The notes: generated from the sequence alone by a model not told the origin. A stretch of DNA of 64,000 bases from TOLSYN sp963849065 (GCA_963849065.1 CAWKFM010000004.1:62001-126000); one strand, 5' to 3'; counted from the stretch's first letter, positions 24,554 to 34,012 are shown. Program-made: numbers and translations.

Positions 24554-26194
24554 TTAGATCGAAAGCGCCTCGCCGCGTTGATGGCGGTTGAGGATGCTGT
24601 CAAAGATGGTGCGTGAGACAAAGACCGCGGTGAACAGGTTCGCCAGCAGACCGAAGGTGAGGGTGACGGCGAAGCCCTTGACCGGACCGGTTCCGAACAG
24701 GAACAGGATGGCGGCCGAAACAATGGTGGTGACGTGGGTATCGACGATCGTCACCCAGGCGTGGCCAAAACCCTGTTCCACGGCCGAGGGTGGAGTCTTT
24801 CCGGCGCGCAGCTCTTCGCGAATACGCTCGAAGATCAGCACGTTGGAGTCGACGCCCATACCGACGGTGAGAATCAGGCCGGCGATTCCAGGCAGGGTGA
24901 GCGTGGCTCCCGAGAAGCCCAGGAAGCCGAGCAGGATGACCAGGTTCAGAATCAGCGCGAGATCCGCGTTGATGCCGGCGAAGCGGTAGTAAACCAGCAT
25001 GAAGACCAGCACGGCGACCATGCCTACTACGGCGGCGCGGACACCTTCGCGGATCGAGTCGGCACCCAGCGAGGGACCGACCGTGCGCTCCTCAAGATAC
25101 TTGATGGAGGCCGGCAAGGCGCCCGAGCGCAGGACCATGGCGAGATCCTTGGTTTGCTGGTCGCTGAAGGCGCCGGAGATGCGGCCGGTGTCGCGGATGG
25201 CTTCCTTGATGGTGGCCACCTCCTGCACCTTGCCGTCGAGCACCACGGCCAGCGAGTCTCCCACGTGCTGATTGGTGAACTGGTAGAAGCGGTCGCCGCC
25301 GTCGCGGGTCAGGGTGAAGGTCACGTCAGGCCGGCCGCTCTCTTCGGTTCCGGCTTCGGCCGAGCGCAAGTCGCGACCGCTGACCGCGGAGACGCGGCTG
25401 ATGAGGTAGTAGACGTCGGGGCTCTCGCTGCTCGCGCCGCTGCCCTGGGGCCGGCCCTTCATCAGGACTGAATCCGGCGGGAGAACGCCATTGTGAGCGG
25501 CGAGCGCTTCCTGCTCGCTATTGAAGGGGCGTCCGTTGTCCAGTGCCTGGCGTATCTCCAGCATAGCCGTGGACTGCATGACTTCCTTGACGCGGGCCGG
25601 ATCGTCCACGCCGGGCAACTGCACCAGGATCTGGTAGTCGCCCAGGCCGTATTCCTGAATCACCGGCTCGGAAACGCCGAGCTGGTCGATACGGTTGCGG
25701 ATGGTTTCAATGGCCTGGGACACGGCGCGGCTCTTGAGCGTGGCCAGCACCGTCGGCTTCATGCTGACGGACCAGGTATTGTCCGGGCCGGAGACCAGAT
25801 CGTATTCGCCGAACTGGTCGGCGATGAGCGAGCGCAGATCGCCGGAGGCGCCGAGGTCAACCCCGCGCAGGGAGATGGTCTGCGGGTTATTGGCCGCATC
25901 GAGCTTGAGAACGTCGCCGTAGGCGATGTTCTTCTTCTTCAGCGCGTCCTTGAGCCGCTCGATGGTCTGATCGGTTTCGGCGTTGACCGCGTCGTTCACC
26001 TGCACCTGCAGGATGAGGTGGGTTCCGCCGCGCAGATCAAGACCGAGGTGGATGTTCTGCTGAATGCCGGCGACGAGTCCGTGGGCCTTCATGGCCTCGA
26101 TGCTCTTCTGCGGATCGGTTCCGAGGAAAATTCCCCAGATAAACACGACCAGGGTGGCGAGGATGAATACGACTTTCCAGAGCAGGTTCTTCAT
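24554..26194 (-). CDS. secD: Protein translocase subunit SecD
   Basis: 546 residues. One N-terminal membrane segment (VVFILATLVVFIWGIFLG) precedes a large periplasmic domain that begins LGLDLRGGTHLILQV, the family signature. Five C-terminal membrane segments include LPGIAGLILTVGMGVDSNVL and FERIREELRAGKT. With SecF it pulls substrates through on the periplasmic side. No clear ribosome-binding site precedes the ATG. Order tgt, yajC, secD, secF is the common one. Confidence 0.96.
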   Translation of the reverse strand: MKNLLWKVVFILATLVVFIWGIFLGTDPQKSIEAMKAHGLVAGIQQNIHLGLDLRGGTHLILQVQVNDAVNAETDQTIERLKDALKKKNIAYGDVLKLDAANNPQTISLRGVDLGASGDLRSLIADQFGEYDLVSGPDNTWSVSMKPTVLATLKSRAVSQAIETIRNRIDQLGVSEPVIQEYGLGDYQILVQLPGVDDPARVKEVMQSTAMLEIRQALDNGRPFNSEQEALAAHNGVLPPDSVLMKGRPQGSGASSESPDVYYLISRVSAVSGRDLRSAEAGTEESGRPDVTFTLTRDGGDRFYQFTNQHVGDSLAVVLDGKVQEVATIKEAIRDTGRISGAFSDQQTKDLAMVLRSGALPASIKYLEERTVGPSLGADSIREGVRAAVVGMVAVLVFMLVYYRFAGINADLALILNLVILLGFLGFSGATLTLPGIAGLILTVGMGVDSNVLIFERIREELRAGKTPPSAVEQGFGHAWVTIVDTHVTTIVSAAILFLFGTGPVKGFAVTLTFGLLANLFTAVFVSRTIFDSILNRHQRGEALSI

Positions 26195-26212
26195 GGTGGA
26201 GACCGCGACCGC

Positions 26213-26551
26213 CTAAGATTTCTTTGCGCCGTCGTCGATGGTGACCGACGCGATGGCGCTGCGTGCAACTTCGATTTTCAGATTGTCCGGAGCAACGCGG
26301 AGAATGATGCTGCCCGCGTCCTTATCCTCGCCTTGCTTGATGGAAAGAATGATGCCGATGATGCCCCCGGTGGTGGTGACCCGGTCGCCGGCCTTGAGGT
26401 TGGCGAGCATCTCCTGCCATTTCTTCTGCCGCTTCTGCTGCGGCATGATGAGCAGGAAATAGAAGATGGCAAACACCGCCACCATCATGAGGAGAGAAGT
26501 CATTCCTGCGCCGCCGGACTGAAAGACGAGGAATGCGAGTTGAGCAATCAT
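26213..26551 (-). CDS. yajC: Preprotein translocase accessory subunit YajC
   Basis: 112 residues. One membrane segment (about 17-40, LMMVAVFAIFYFLLIMPQQKRQKK) with the typical IMPQQKRQKKWQEM charged flank, then a cytoplasmic domain with LKAGDRVTTTGGIIGII. Associates with SecDF. The ATG has GGAG 8 bases upstream; a longer frame lacks support. It sits 18 bases before secD. Confidence 0.95.
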   Translation of the reverse strand: MIAQLAFLVFQSGGAGMTSLLMMVAVFAIFYFLLIMPQQKRQKKWQEMLANLKAGDRVTTTGGIIGIILSIKQGEDKDAGSIILRVAPDNLKIEVARSAIASVTIDDGAKKS

Positions 26552-26756
26552 GCTTTGAGCTCCCGCCGCTGTGCGCTGCCAACACGGCAGCACGCGGCGT
26601 AGAAATTATATTCGACCCGGCCCGGTTGAGACCTGACCGCGTTGAGCCTAACCGTGGCGGGGCGGCGTCCATGGCGCAGACACACCCCGGTACACGAGCG
26701 ATCCACCAGCCGTGCCAAGTATCTTCTGGTATCCGTGCAGGGCAAACGACCCGGCG

Positions 26757-27896
26757 CTAGACCGCCGGACTGGTACTTGGAAACTCCCCTGTGATGATAG
26801 TCTCTCGGACGCGACGCATGATGTCAAGGTAATGCGAGAGATTATGCACCGTGTTGAGCACCTGGGCCAGCACCTCCTGCGAAGCATACAGGTGCCGCAG
26901 GTAGGCGCGGGAGTAGCGCGAACACACCTGGCAGCGGCAGTTGGGGTCGATGGGATTCTCGTCGCGGGCGAAGCGCGCGTTCTTAATGTTCAATTTACCT
27001 TCGCTGGTAAACAGCAGGCCGTGACGGGCGGCACGGGTGGGCATCACGCAATCCATCATGTCCACCCCCAGGCGCACGTATTCGACGATCTCCTCCGGCG
27101 TGCCCACGCCCATCACGTAGCGCGGCTTATCGGCCGGGAGCAGGGGGATGGTCTCATGCACGATCTCCCAGGTCTTTTCGCGCGGCTCGCCCACTGACAG
27201 GCCGCCGATGGCGTGGCCGTCAAAGCCGATCTCCACCGTGCGCTCGGCGGATTCGCGCCGCAGCTCCGGGTACATGCCGCCCTGCACGATGCCGAACAGC
27301 GCCTGCGTCTGCTCTGAGCCGAGCTGCCGGGTCTTCTCCTCGAACCACGGAACCTCGTGTTTATGCGCCTGGAAATAATCCCGGCTGCGGCGGGCCCAGC
27401 GCGCGGTCATCTCCATGGATTGGCGGGCGCGCCCGTAGGTGGCTGGATATTCGGTGCACTCGTCGAAGGCCATGATGACGTCGGCGCCGAGGCCGATCTC
27501 GGCGGCCAAGGAAGTCTCCGGCGAAAAGAAATGCAGCGAGCCGTCGATGTGCGAGCGGAACTGCACGCCATCCTCGGTAAGCTTGCGCAGGTCGCTGAGG
27601 CTGAAAACCTGAAATCCGCCCGAGTCGGTGAGGATGGGCTTGTGCCACGCCATGAACTTCTGCACCCCGCCCAAATGGCGCACGGTTTCCACTCCGGGGC
27701 GCAGGTAGAGATGGTAGGTGTTGTTGAGCAGGATCTCGACGCCGAGCTCGTCGAGCAGCTCCTGCGACAGTCCCTTGACCGACGCCACGGTGCCTACCGG
27801 CATGAAGACGGGCGTGCGGACGACTCCATGCGGAGTGACAAAGCGGCCCGCGCGCGCCGGGCCACAGGTGGCTTCCAACTGGAAGAAAAAAGACAT
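26757..27896 (-). CDS. tgt: Queuine tRNA-ribosyltransferase
   Basis: Exchanges guanine-34 for preQ1 in tRNAs with GUN anticodons. 379 residues. Landmarks are TPVFMPVGTVASVK, the catalytic-site region ILTDSGGFQVFSL, YVMGVGTPEEIVEYV, the second catalytic Asp in GVDMMDCVMPTRAAR, and the zinc site CRCQVCSRY. The ATG at 27896 gives MSFFFQLEAT; a GTG seven codons earlier is also possible and neither has a strong ribosome-binding site. It is upstream of yajC-secD-secF on the same strand. Confidence 0.95.
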   Translation of the reverse strand: MSFFFQLEATCGPARAGRFVTPHGVVRTPVFMPVGTVASVKGLSQELLDELGVEILLNNTYHLYLRPGVETVRHLGGVQKFMAWHKPILTDSGGFQVFSLSDLRKLTEDGVQFRSHIDGSLHFFSPETSLAAEIGLGADVIMAFDECTEYPATYGRARQSMEMTARWARRSRDYFQAHKHEVPWFEEKTRQLGSEQTQALFGIVQGGMYPELRRESAERTVEIGFDGHAIGGLSVGEPREKTWEIVHETIPLLPADKPRYVMGVGTPEEIVEYVRLGVDMMDCVMPTRAARHGLLFTSEGKLNIKNARFARDENPIDPNCRCQVCSRYSRAYLRHLYASQEVLAQVLNTVHNLSHYLDIMRRVRETIITGEFPSTSPAV

Positions 27897-27947
27897 GGAG
27901 AATTGATTGTAAGGCACGACACCGACGGGAGCGTTTTCCTCCCGGGA

Positions 27948-28458
27948 TCACCAAATGCGGTGAATCAGTACTGGCCTGGAGAGAAGCCATCCTAAAGCGA
28001 GGAGAAAGAGAATCGCATAGCTTAAGAGATTCGCATCACGCACAGCTCTCCGCATCGCGGACTCGTTCGTATCACCGGGTTGTAAAGCGAAAATCGCAGA
28101 CCGCGGCAACACGTACTGCATAACGAGTCGTTCCGACCAAACCGAAACAAAGAAGAACGGCACGAGGAGCACAAGTGTGGCCAGTGGAATGGCCCAAGCT
28201 GCCGTTTCTGCTGTTTGCGGTAGAAGCCACGGTGCGGTAAGGATGGTAGTTATTGCCCGAGCCATAGGGCTATTCCAGTTCTTCTGAAATAACGCCTGTG
28301 ACGCTGGGAGCCCGAAGCCCATTTCGAGCAATGCAAGGGGCACCCCATGTAAGCGGTATGCCAAGAATCGTCGATGCCAAGTTCGCGGCGGCAGTGGCCC
28401 AAAGCAGTGACCACTTCCCGCAAACGACACGCTTCCGTAGGAGTGTCATGACCGGCAT
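27948..28458 (-). pseudogene. Frameshifted small membrane protein
   Basis: Two frames together resemble one membrane protein. The first (from 28458 or the ATG at 28449) reads TLLRKRVVCGKWSLLWATAA then ANLASTILGIPLTWG. The second, in another frame, continues VPLALLEMGFGLPASQALF and includes two further hydrophobic segments and the C-terminus SRPVLIHRIW. The switch lies near 28340-28346 in a GGGGCACCCC stretch. No family named with confidence. Either a true pseudogene or a sequence error. Confidence 0.55.
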
Positions 28459-28487
28459 TCAATATCTGACCGACGAGAGGCCGCAAG

Positions 28488-28748
28488 GTGGCCGTTCAAA
28501 TCGACCTGCGCAAACCCGGTGCGATTTGGGCGGATTTCTATGACGGCCTTGTCTCGGAGCAGCGGCGCAAGGAAACCGGCGTTGCTCTGGAGACCGTCAA
28601 GGCCGCTCTGATCAAGCGCGGCCGTCATGGCCTTGCCCAGAAGCGCAACCGCGCCGACGTCATCCGCGACCTGCTCGACTTCGGCAAGGGACGAAAGCTT
28701 GAGGGCACGAGCATCCGCGAGATGATTAAAGAAGGCCGCCAGCTTTAG
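28488..28748 (+). CDS. Small VapB-like antitoxin candidate without partner
   Basis: 86 residues from a GTG start with GAGAGG about 8 bases upstream. The C-terminus LEGTSIREMIKEGRQL resembles the toxin-binding end of VapB/Phd-like antitoxins, and the middle RNRADVIRDLLDFGKGRKL is helical and charged. No PIN-domain or other toxin gene follows; the next gene is a HAD hydrolase. Divergent from the frameshifted membrane gene. Could be an orphan antitoxin or an unrelated small protein. Confidence 0.45.
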   Translation: MAVQIDLRKPGAIWADFYDGLVSEQRRKETGVALETVKAALIKRGRHGLAQKRNRADVIRDLLDFGKGRKLEGTSIREMIKEGRQL

Positions 28749-28890
28749 AGCAAACGCAAACTCACGCGGCGTGAACCTTTTGCTTCCCAGGTTATCGCCC
28801 AAATGCGGGGCGCGAACCTGGGGCACCCGGCATTTCGGCGGCTCCCATCATGAACGGACGGTGACAGCGCTGCCAGTGTAAAATTTCACT

Positions 28891-29535
28891 ATGCCCCCAT
28901 TCAAAGCCGTCGCCTTCGATTACGGGAAAGTTCTCTCTCTGCCGCCCACTCAGGGGCAGTGGCAGAGGCTCTGCACGCGTTTCTCCCAGCCGCTGCAGGC
29001 GTTCCAGCAGGTTTACTGGGCGCACCGCGAGGAACTCGACCGGGGAACGCTGGACAACGTCCACTACTGGCAGGCGGTGGGGCGCGACTGCGGATTCGAC
29101 ATCAGCGTGGCCGAGGCCGAGGAGCTGATCGAGCACGACAACACGCAGTGGACCAACGTGAGTCTCGAGATGCTCGACCTGACGCGCGACCTGCGCCGCG
29201 CCGGATACCGCACGGCCATCCTGAGCAACATGCAGTTCACCATGCTGGCCGCCATGCGCCGCAAGCTGCGCTGGCTCGACGAGTTCGACGTGCAGATGTA
29301 CTCCTGCGAGGTGGGAACGGTGAAGCCGGAGCCGGAGATCTACCTGGAGTGCTGCCGCCGGCTGGCCTGCGAACCCCATGAGGCGCTGTTTTTGGACGAC
29401 AAGAAAGTGAACACCGATGCGGCTAAAAAAGTGGGGATGCAGAGCTACGTCTTCCACTCCGCCGTGGACCCGGTAATGCTGACCGGCGAGCAGGAGATCA
29501 CCGTGGCCGAACTGCGGGCCATGCTGCTGGGCTAG
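28891..29535 (+). CDS. HAD-superfamily hydrolase (HAD-IA)
   Basis: 214 residues. Motif I reads AFDYGKVLS, with the nucleophile Asp kept but Gly in place of the second Asp (DxG form, as in glucose-1-phosphatase-like YihX proteins). Motif II is AILSNM, motif III the Lys in GTVKPEPEIY, and motif IV FLDDKKVNTDAAKKVGM. Substrate unknown; probably a small phosphate ester. The strong conservation of motifs III and IV suggests activity. No operon partner evident. Confidence 0.88.
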   Translation: MPPFKAVAFDYGKVLSLPPTQGQWQRLCTRFSQPLQAFQQVYWAHREELDRGTLDNVHYWQAVGRDCGFDISVAEAEELIEHDNTQWTNVSLEMLDLTRDLRRAGYRTAILSNMQFTMLAAMRRKLRWLDEFDVQMYSCEVGTVKPEPEIYLECCRRLACEPHEALFLDDKKVNTDAAKKVGMQSYVFHSAVDPVMLTGEQEITVAELRAMLLG

Positions 29536-29667
29536 GAATTTCCTCCCACAGCCAACCACGGGCAAAGATGGGCAGACCAATTTCCGGACCTGCAAAAGAA
29601 TTCCCGGCTGCGCTGCCACCAGCGCGCCGGGACTTTTTCTCACAGCCTGACTTCTTCCCGGCCGCAA

Positions 29668-30063
29668 TCACGGCTTGGGAATGTCGTGCTTTTTCAGGAA
29701 CTCGTCCACCCGGACGATGGTGCGGGTGATGGTGCCCGAGCCGATCTCCTGCTTGCCTTCGGAGACCGAGACGCGGATGTGGTAGAACCGGCCGTCGATG
29801 GATTCGACCTCGGCGCTGGCCCGCACCACGGCGTTGATGCCGACCGGAATGCGATGCTCGATCTGGACGGCGGTGCCGACCGAGATCTCGCCGGGCTCGC
29901 AGAACGGCTGCAGAGCATAAAAGCCCGCCATCTCCATCAACCGGAGCATGTCCGGCGTGGAGTAGATGGGCGGGAGTTGATGGTGATGCGCGGTGAGGGT
30001 GTGCTCATACTGCACCCGCTCTTCGGCCGCGCCTTTGGCACCAATGGGAACCGGTTTAACCAT
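29668..30063 (-). CDS. Hotdog-fold thioesterase, FlK-like
   Basis: 131 residues. Matches the fluoroacetyl-CoA thioesterase-like layout: LPPIYSTPDMLRLMEMAG (helix start), SVGTAVQIEHRIPVGINAVV (beta strands), and EIGSGTITRTIVRVDEFLKK. Such proteins hydrolyse or bind short acyl-CoAs; the true substrate is unknown since FlK specificity depends on a few residues. Convergent with the HAD gene. Confidence 0.8.
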   Translation of the reverse strand: MVKPVPIGAKGAAEERVQYEHTLTAHHHQLPPIYSTPDMLRLMEMAGFYALQPFCEPGEISVGTAVQIEHRIPVGINAVVRASAEVESIDGRFYHIRVSVSEGKQEIGSGTITRTIVRVDEFLKKHDIPKP

Positions 30064-30205
30064 AGGGCAAAAACTGTATCGGAGAGCGGCGAGAACAGCA
30101 AGTGAAACTATTGCCGGCGACTATTGCCGGAAATAACGGATGCCGCTCAACGGTCCGGTGACGGACCCTGGCTGACGCCCGGGACCTCCGTCGCAGACGA
30201 AGGGC

Positions 30206-30898
30206 TCAGGCGGTCATGGAGCGCTCGCTGAGCCGGTACGCCTGGCAGCCATCGATGGCCTTCCACAGCCACTCCGCGGCGCGCCCGGCGGACTCCAACG
30301 CGGGAGCCTCCATCGGCTCGTTGCGCTCCAGGAGGCGAAGCAGTTCGGAGCGCCACACCGTGGCGTGGCGGACCCCGGCGTAGGTGTGCAGCACGAAGTA
30401 TCCGCAGGTGCGGTCATCGGCGCCATAGTGCTGCAGCAGCGCGCGCGCATTCTCTCCGCAGATCTGCGGCACCTGCGACGCGTAGGCGTAGATGACGGCC
30501 AGAACCTGCGCCGGGGAATCCTGGCTGGCGCTGCGGTAAAACTGCTCAATGAGTTGGCGCTGCGGCGCAGAGGGTTGGCAGCGGCGCACCTGGTTGGAAG
30601 AAAGTCCGAAGCCTTCGGCAAAGTCCATCCACATGTCGGTGTAGGCGCGGCCTTCCACCTCTTCCTCGGCCAGGTTGCGCAGCACGGCGCGGCGCAGCTG
30701 GCCGTCGTGCAGGCGGCTGTGCAGGGCACTGAGAAAGGTAGGAAAGGCGGCGACCAGATGAAAGAACTCCAGGGCATAGGCACGCAGATGCTCATGCGAA
30801 AGCTTGCCCGCGCTCCAGCTCTGATAAAAGGGATGGGCGAGCAAATCGTAGCGGGCAACCTGAGCATCGAGTTCGGCTTGAAACACCTTAGGATTCAT
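30206..30898 (-). CDS. CADD/TenA-like iron-containing redox protein
   Basis: 230 residues, all-helical haem-oxygenase-like fold. The N-terminal LLAHPFYQSWSAGKLSHEHL and FFHLVAAFPTFLSALHSR, then NLAEEEVEGRAY and HTYAGVRHATVW, match the family of Chlamydia CADD, a dimetal protein that donates a Tyr-derived ring for para-aminobenzoate. Conserved Glu and His residues are consistent with a metal site. Role in folate synthesis is inferred only. An ATG at 30898 was chosen over a GTG two codons earlier. Nothing is recognisable in 30899-31145. Confidence 0.75.
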   Translation of the reverse strand: MNPKVFQAELDAQVARYDLLAHPFYQSWSAGKLSHEHLRAYALEFFHLVAAFPTFLSALHSRLHDGQLRRAVLRNLAEEEVEGRAYTDMWMDFAEGFGLSSNQVRRCQPSAPQRQLIEQFYRSASQDSPAQVLAVIYAYASQVPQICGENARALLQHYGADDRTCGYFVLHTYAGVRHATVWRSELLRLLERNEPMEAPALESAGRAAEWLWKAIDGCQAYRLSERSMTA

Positions 30899-31145
30899 GG
30901 CCACACCACACCGCCGACTAAGAGATTCAATTGACCAGGGAACACCTTGGAAGACTATCGAGAGATCTGCTCACAATCAAGCTTTTCGCCCGAAACTTAG
31001 CCCTAGCACGGGAGTAAGACGGATGAGGATAGAAAACGTAACCGAATGACGCAAGGTCAGATAAATCTCTGAGCTGCCTTCTCTTGTGTCGGCAGAACGT
31101 CCCGGCAAAACAGCGGCGCCGCGGAACGAGGCAACTGCGCGGCCC

Positions 31146-32192
31146 TCACAGCAGCTTCAGCAGCTCACGCTTGCGCTCTTCCGGAAGCCAGCTGGCGCGG
31201 AACGAGTTGGCCGCCAGCTGGCGCAGCTCCTGGTTGGTAAATCCGAAGACATCCCGCGCCAGCTCGTACTCGCGCACCAGCGTCGTCTGGAACATCTCGG
31301 GATCGTCGGTGTTGAGCGTGACCAGCGCGCCCGCGTCAAAGAAGCGCCGCAGCGGATGGAGCGGGAGTTCGGCGCAGCAGCGGGTGCGCAGGTTGGAGGT
31401 TAGGCAGAGCTCCAGCGGCACCTGCTTGTCGACCAGGCGCGCCAGCAGCTCGGAGTCTTCGGCGGCGCCCAGGGCGTGTCCAAGGCGCTCGGCCCCCAGA
31501 GCATCCAGCGCGCCGTAGATCGAAGGCGTGCCAACGGTTTCGCCGGCATGAACGCTGAGCCGCAGCCCGGCGCGCACGGCCTGCGCATACACCTGCGCGA
31601 ACAGCTCCGGAGCGGCCAGACGCTCGTCGCCACCGATGCCGATGCCGATGACGCTGCTGCTTTTGGAATGGCGTTCCCGGTGGCGAATGGCCGTGGCAAT
31701 AACCTTTTCCGCCTCTTCGATCCCGAAGTGGCGCACGGCATCGAAGATCCAGTAGAGGCTGACGCCGAAATCCTTTTCCCCGCGCACTCGTCCCCGCTCC
31801 AGCCCTTCGAAGAGCGCATCGAACTCCTGCCCGCGCCAGAAGATGACGCCCACACTGACGAAGACCTCGGCGTGCAGGCAGCCCTGCGCGGCGAGCTTTT
31901 CTATCAGGCGGTAGGTGATGAGTTCGAAATCCTCGGGATCGCGCAGCCGCTCGGTGACCGCTTTGAAGGCCATGAGGAAGCCGGTGAAATCCGTGTACTC
32001 ATAAAGCGCGGCGGCCTCGTCCACGGTGAGCGGGCGGTGCGAGTTGGGCAGCGGCTTGTAGCGGTTGCTGGCCCACGGAAACGGCGTGTGATGCTTCTCG
32101 CTGAGCTGGCTCAGCGTCAGCGGATCGACGGAGCCTTCGAGATGCAAGTGCAGCTCGGCCTTGGGCAGGCGCGTGAGGAAATCGGAGGTCAC
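31146..32192 (-). CDS. Adenosine deaminase family protein
   Basis: 348 residues, metal-dependent amidohydrolase. Metal-binding motif HLHLEG (about 15-20), catalytic segment VHAGE (about 215), ERLGHAL, and NTDDPEMF (about 290) are all present. The likely reaction is adenosine to inosine; related enzymes act on aminodeoxyfutalosine or adenine, which I cannot exclude. The ATG opens the frame at MTSDFLTRLPKAELHLH. Confidence 0.9.
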   Translation of the reverse strand: MTSDFLTRLPKAELHLHLEGSVDPLTLSQLSEKHHTPFPWASNRYKPLPNSHRPLTVDEAAALYEYTDFTGFLMAFKAVTERLRDPEDFELITYRLIEKLAAQGCLHAEVFVSVGVIFWRGQEFDALFEGLERGRVRGEKDFGVSLYWIFDAVRHFGIEEAEKVIATAIRHRERHSKSSSVIGIGIGGDERLAAPELFAQVYAQAVRAGLRLSVHAGETVGTPSIYGALDALGAERLGHALGAAEDSELLARLVDKQVPLELCLTSNLRTRCCAELPLHPLRRFFDAGALVTLNTDDPEMFQTTLVREYELARDVFGFTNQELRQLAANSFRASWLPEERKRELLKLL

Positions 32193-32252
32193 AGGATCAT
32201 TGTATGCAAAATCTCTGAGCTTTTTGTTTTAAGCCTGAAGTCAGCGAATCGC

Positions 32253-32324
32253 CTATTTCGCGAACAACTCGCTATGCGATCCCATACGGACCAATCGCAG
32301 GGTTTCGTCGTCGGGAAGCTTTTG
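32253..32324 (-). pseudogene. Remnant of a YafQ/RelE-type toxin
   Basis: A short frame ending DETLRLVRMGSHSELFAK matches the usual C-terminus of YafQ-like mRNA interferases, but the frame is only ~20 codons and opens after a stop. No antitoxin gene is adjacent. Confidence 0.4.
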
Positions 32325-32353
32325 TCAACCCATCAGCGACATGTTCCGCTCCT

Positions 32354-33871
32354 CTACCGTTTGCCTGACGCGAACTCGCTCCGATGCTGGCTATAACCGA
32401 AGTAAATCACCAGGCCGATGGCGAGCCAGACGAAGAAGCGAATCCAGGTGACCACGGTGAGGCCGGTCATCAGGCCTCCGCAGAAAACGATGGACAGGAT
32501 AGGAAACAGCGGCACCCACGGCACCTTAAATCCGCGCGGCCGCTCCGGTTGGGTGCGGCGCAGCAGGATGACGCCAAAGGAGACCAGCACGAAGGCAAAC
32601 AGCGTGCCGATGTTCGAGAGGTCGGCTGCATCCCCCAAATCGACGATGCCCGCGGGAATGCCCACGGCGAGGCCGGCGATCCAGGTGGACCAGTGCGGCG
32701 TCTTGAAGCGCGGATGCACGCGCGAGAAGTGCTCGGGCAGCAGGCCGTCGCGCGACATGGCAAACCAGATGCGCGCCTGCCCGTACTGGAAGACCAGCAG
32801 CGAGCTGATGTGCCCCATCAGCGCCCCGATGACGATGGCCGCGCGCCAGATGGGCCGGGCGTTGAGCTGCTGCAAGGCGTAGGCCACCGGCGCCTCGGCG
32901 GCCATGCCGGAGCCGAAGACCGAGTACTTCATCATGCCCAGCAGCACCAGCGCCACTCCCACATACAAAACGGTGCAGACGGCCAGCGAGGCGAGGATGC
33001 CGAAGGGTACATCCTTTTGCGGATTGCGCGACTCCTCGGCGGCGGTGGAGACCGAGTCAAAGCCGATGTAGGTGAAAAAAACGATGGCCCCGCCGGTGAG
33101 GATGCCGCTGAATCCCGAGGGCGCAAACGGCACCCAGTTGGATTTGTGCACCAGACTGCCGCCCACCACGAGAAACAACGCGATGGCCCCGATCTTGATG
33201 GCCACCATCGTGTTGTTGGCCCGCGCCGACTCGCGCACCCCGCGCACCAGCAGCCAGCTCAAAATCATCACCACCAGGAACGCGGGAACGTTAAAGTACG
33301 AGCCGGTCCACTTGCCCGCCGCATACACGGGCGAGCTCCAGCGGTCGGGCAGCACCAGGCCGAACTGCGCCAGTTGCGCCTTCAGGTATCCGGCAAAGCT
33401 GACGCACACCGCCACGTTGCTGACGGCGTATTCCAGGATGAGGTCCCAGCCGATGATCCAGGCGAAGATTTCGCCCAGCGTGGCGTAGCTGTAGGTGTAG
33501 GCCGAGCCGGCGATGGGGATCATCGCGGCCAGCTCGGCGTAGCATAGCCCGGCGAACGAGCAGGCAATGGCGACAAGGATGAAGGAGATGGCCAGGGCCG
33601 GACCGGCGGCGGGGCGTCCGTGCATCAGCGCGCCGTGCACGTTGCCGTGGCGGGCCAGGTTCCACAGGATGTCCATGACCTGGGCGTGGAAGATGGACGG
33701 TGCTTCGAAGTGCTCTCCGGCGGCGGCCGTGCCGGTAAGCACGAAGATTCCCGAGCCGATGATGGCGCCGATTCCCAGCGCGGTGAGCGACCAGGGGCCA
33801 AGCGACTTCTGCAGACGGTGGCCGGGTTCGTCCGCCTCGGCAATCAGCTTGTCGATCGACTTGCGGGCCAA
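32354..33871 (-). CDS. APC-family amino acid permease, cationic amino acid transporter type
   Basis: 505 residues with ~12 membrane segments. The N-terminal ALGIGAIIGSGIFVLTG is the APC substrate-binding signature; GFDSVSTAAEESRNPQKDVP in the middle is typical of the CAT/YfnA group. The start is unclear: TTG at 33871, or CTG at 33886 which has AGGAG 7 bases upstream. A ~25-residue insertion after segment 1 (HFEAPSIFHAQVMDILWN) is present. Imports amino acids; substrate unknown. Confidence 0.9.
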   Translation of the reverse strand: MARKSIDKLIAEADEPGHRLQKSLGPWSLTALGIGAIIGSGIFVLTGTAAAGEHFEAPSIFHAQVMDILWNLARHGNVHGALMHGRPAAGPALAISFILVAIACSFAGLCYAELAAMIPIAGSAYTYSYATLGEIFAWIIGWDLILEYAVSNVAVCVSFAGYLKAQLAQFGLVLPDRWSSPVYAAGKWTGSYFNVPAFLVVMILSWLLVRGVRESARANNTMVAIKIGAIALFLVVGGSLVHKSNWVPFAPSGFSGILTGGAIVFFTYIGFDSVSTAAEESRNPQKDVPFGILASLAVCTVLYVGVALVLLGMMKYSVFGSGMAAEAPVAYALQQLNARPIWRAAIVIGALMGHISSLLVFQYGQARIWFAMSRDGLLPEHFSRVHPRFKTPHWSTWIAGLAVGIPAGIVDLGDAADLSNIGTLFAFVLVSFGVILLRRTQPERPRGFKVPWVPLFPILSIVFCGGLMTGLTVVTWIRFFVWLAIGLVIYFGYSQHRSEFASGKR

Positions 33872-33933
33872 CAGTTGATTCGCCAGCGGAGCGCTCCTGA
33901 GGACAATTCAGAGTGCAATGATAGCAAGCAAAA

Positions 33934-33974
33934 CGGCCAACTCCTGCGCAAAGTGACGGTGCAGGAGTTGGCCG
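33934..33974 (-). terminator. Rho-independent terminator of the small basic protein gene
   Basis: Stem GGCCAACTCCTGC/GCAGGAGTTGGCC (13 bp, extendable by C-G) with a 13-base loop, followed on the minus strand by GTTTTGC. 39 bases past the stop at 34013. Confidence 0.85.
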
Positions 33975-34012
33975 CTGAGATCCGCGGGTGAAATTAAATT
34001 ACCGCTTCGGAC

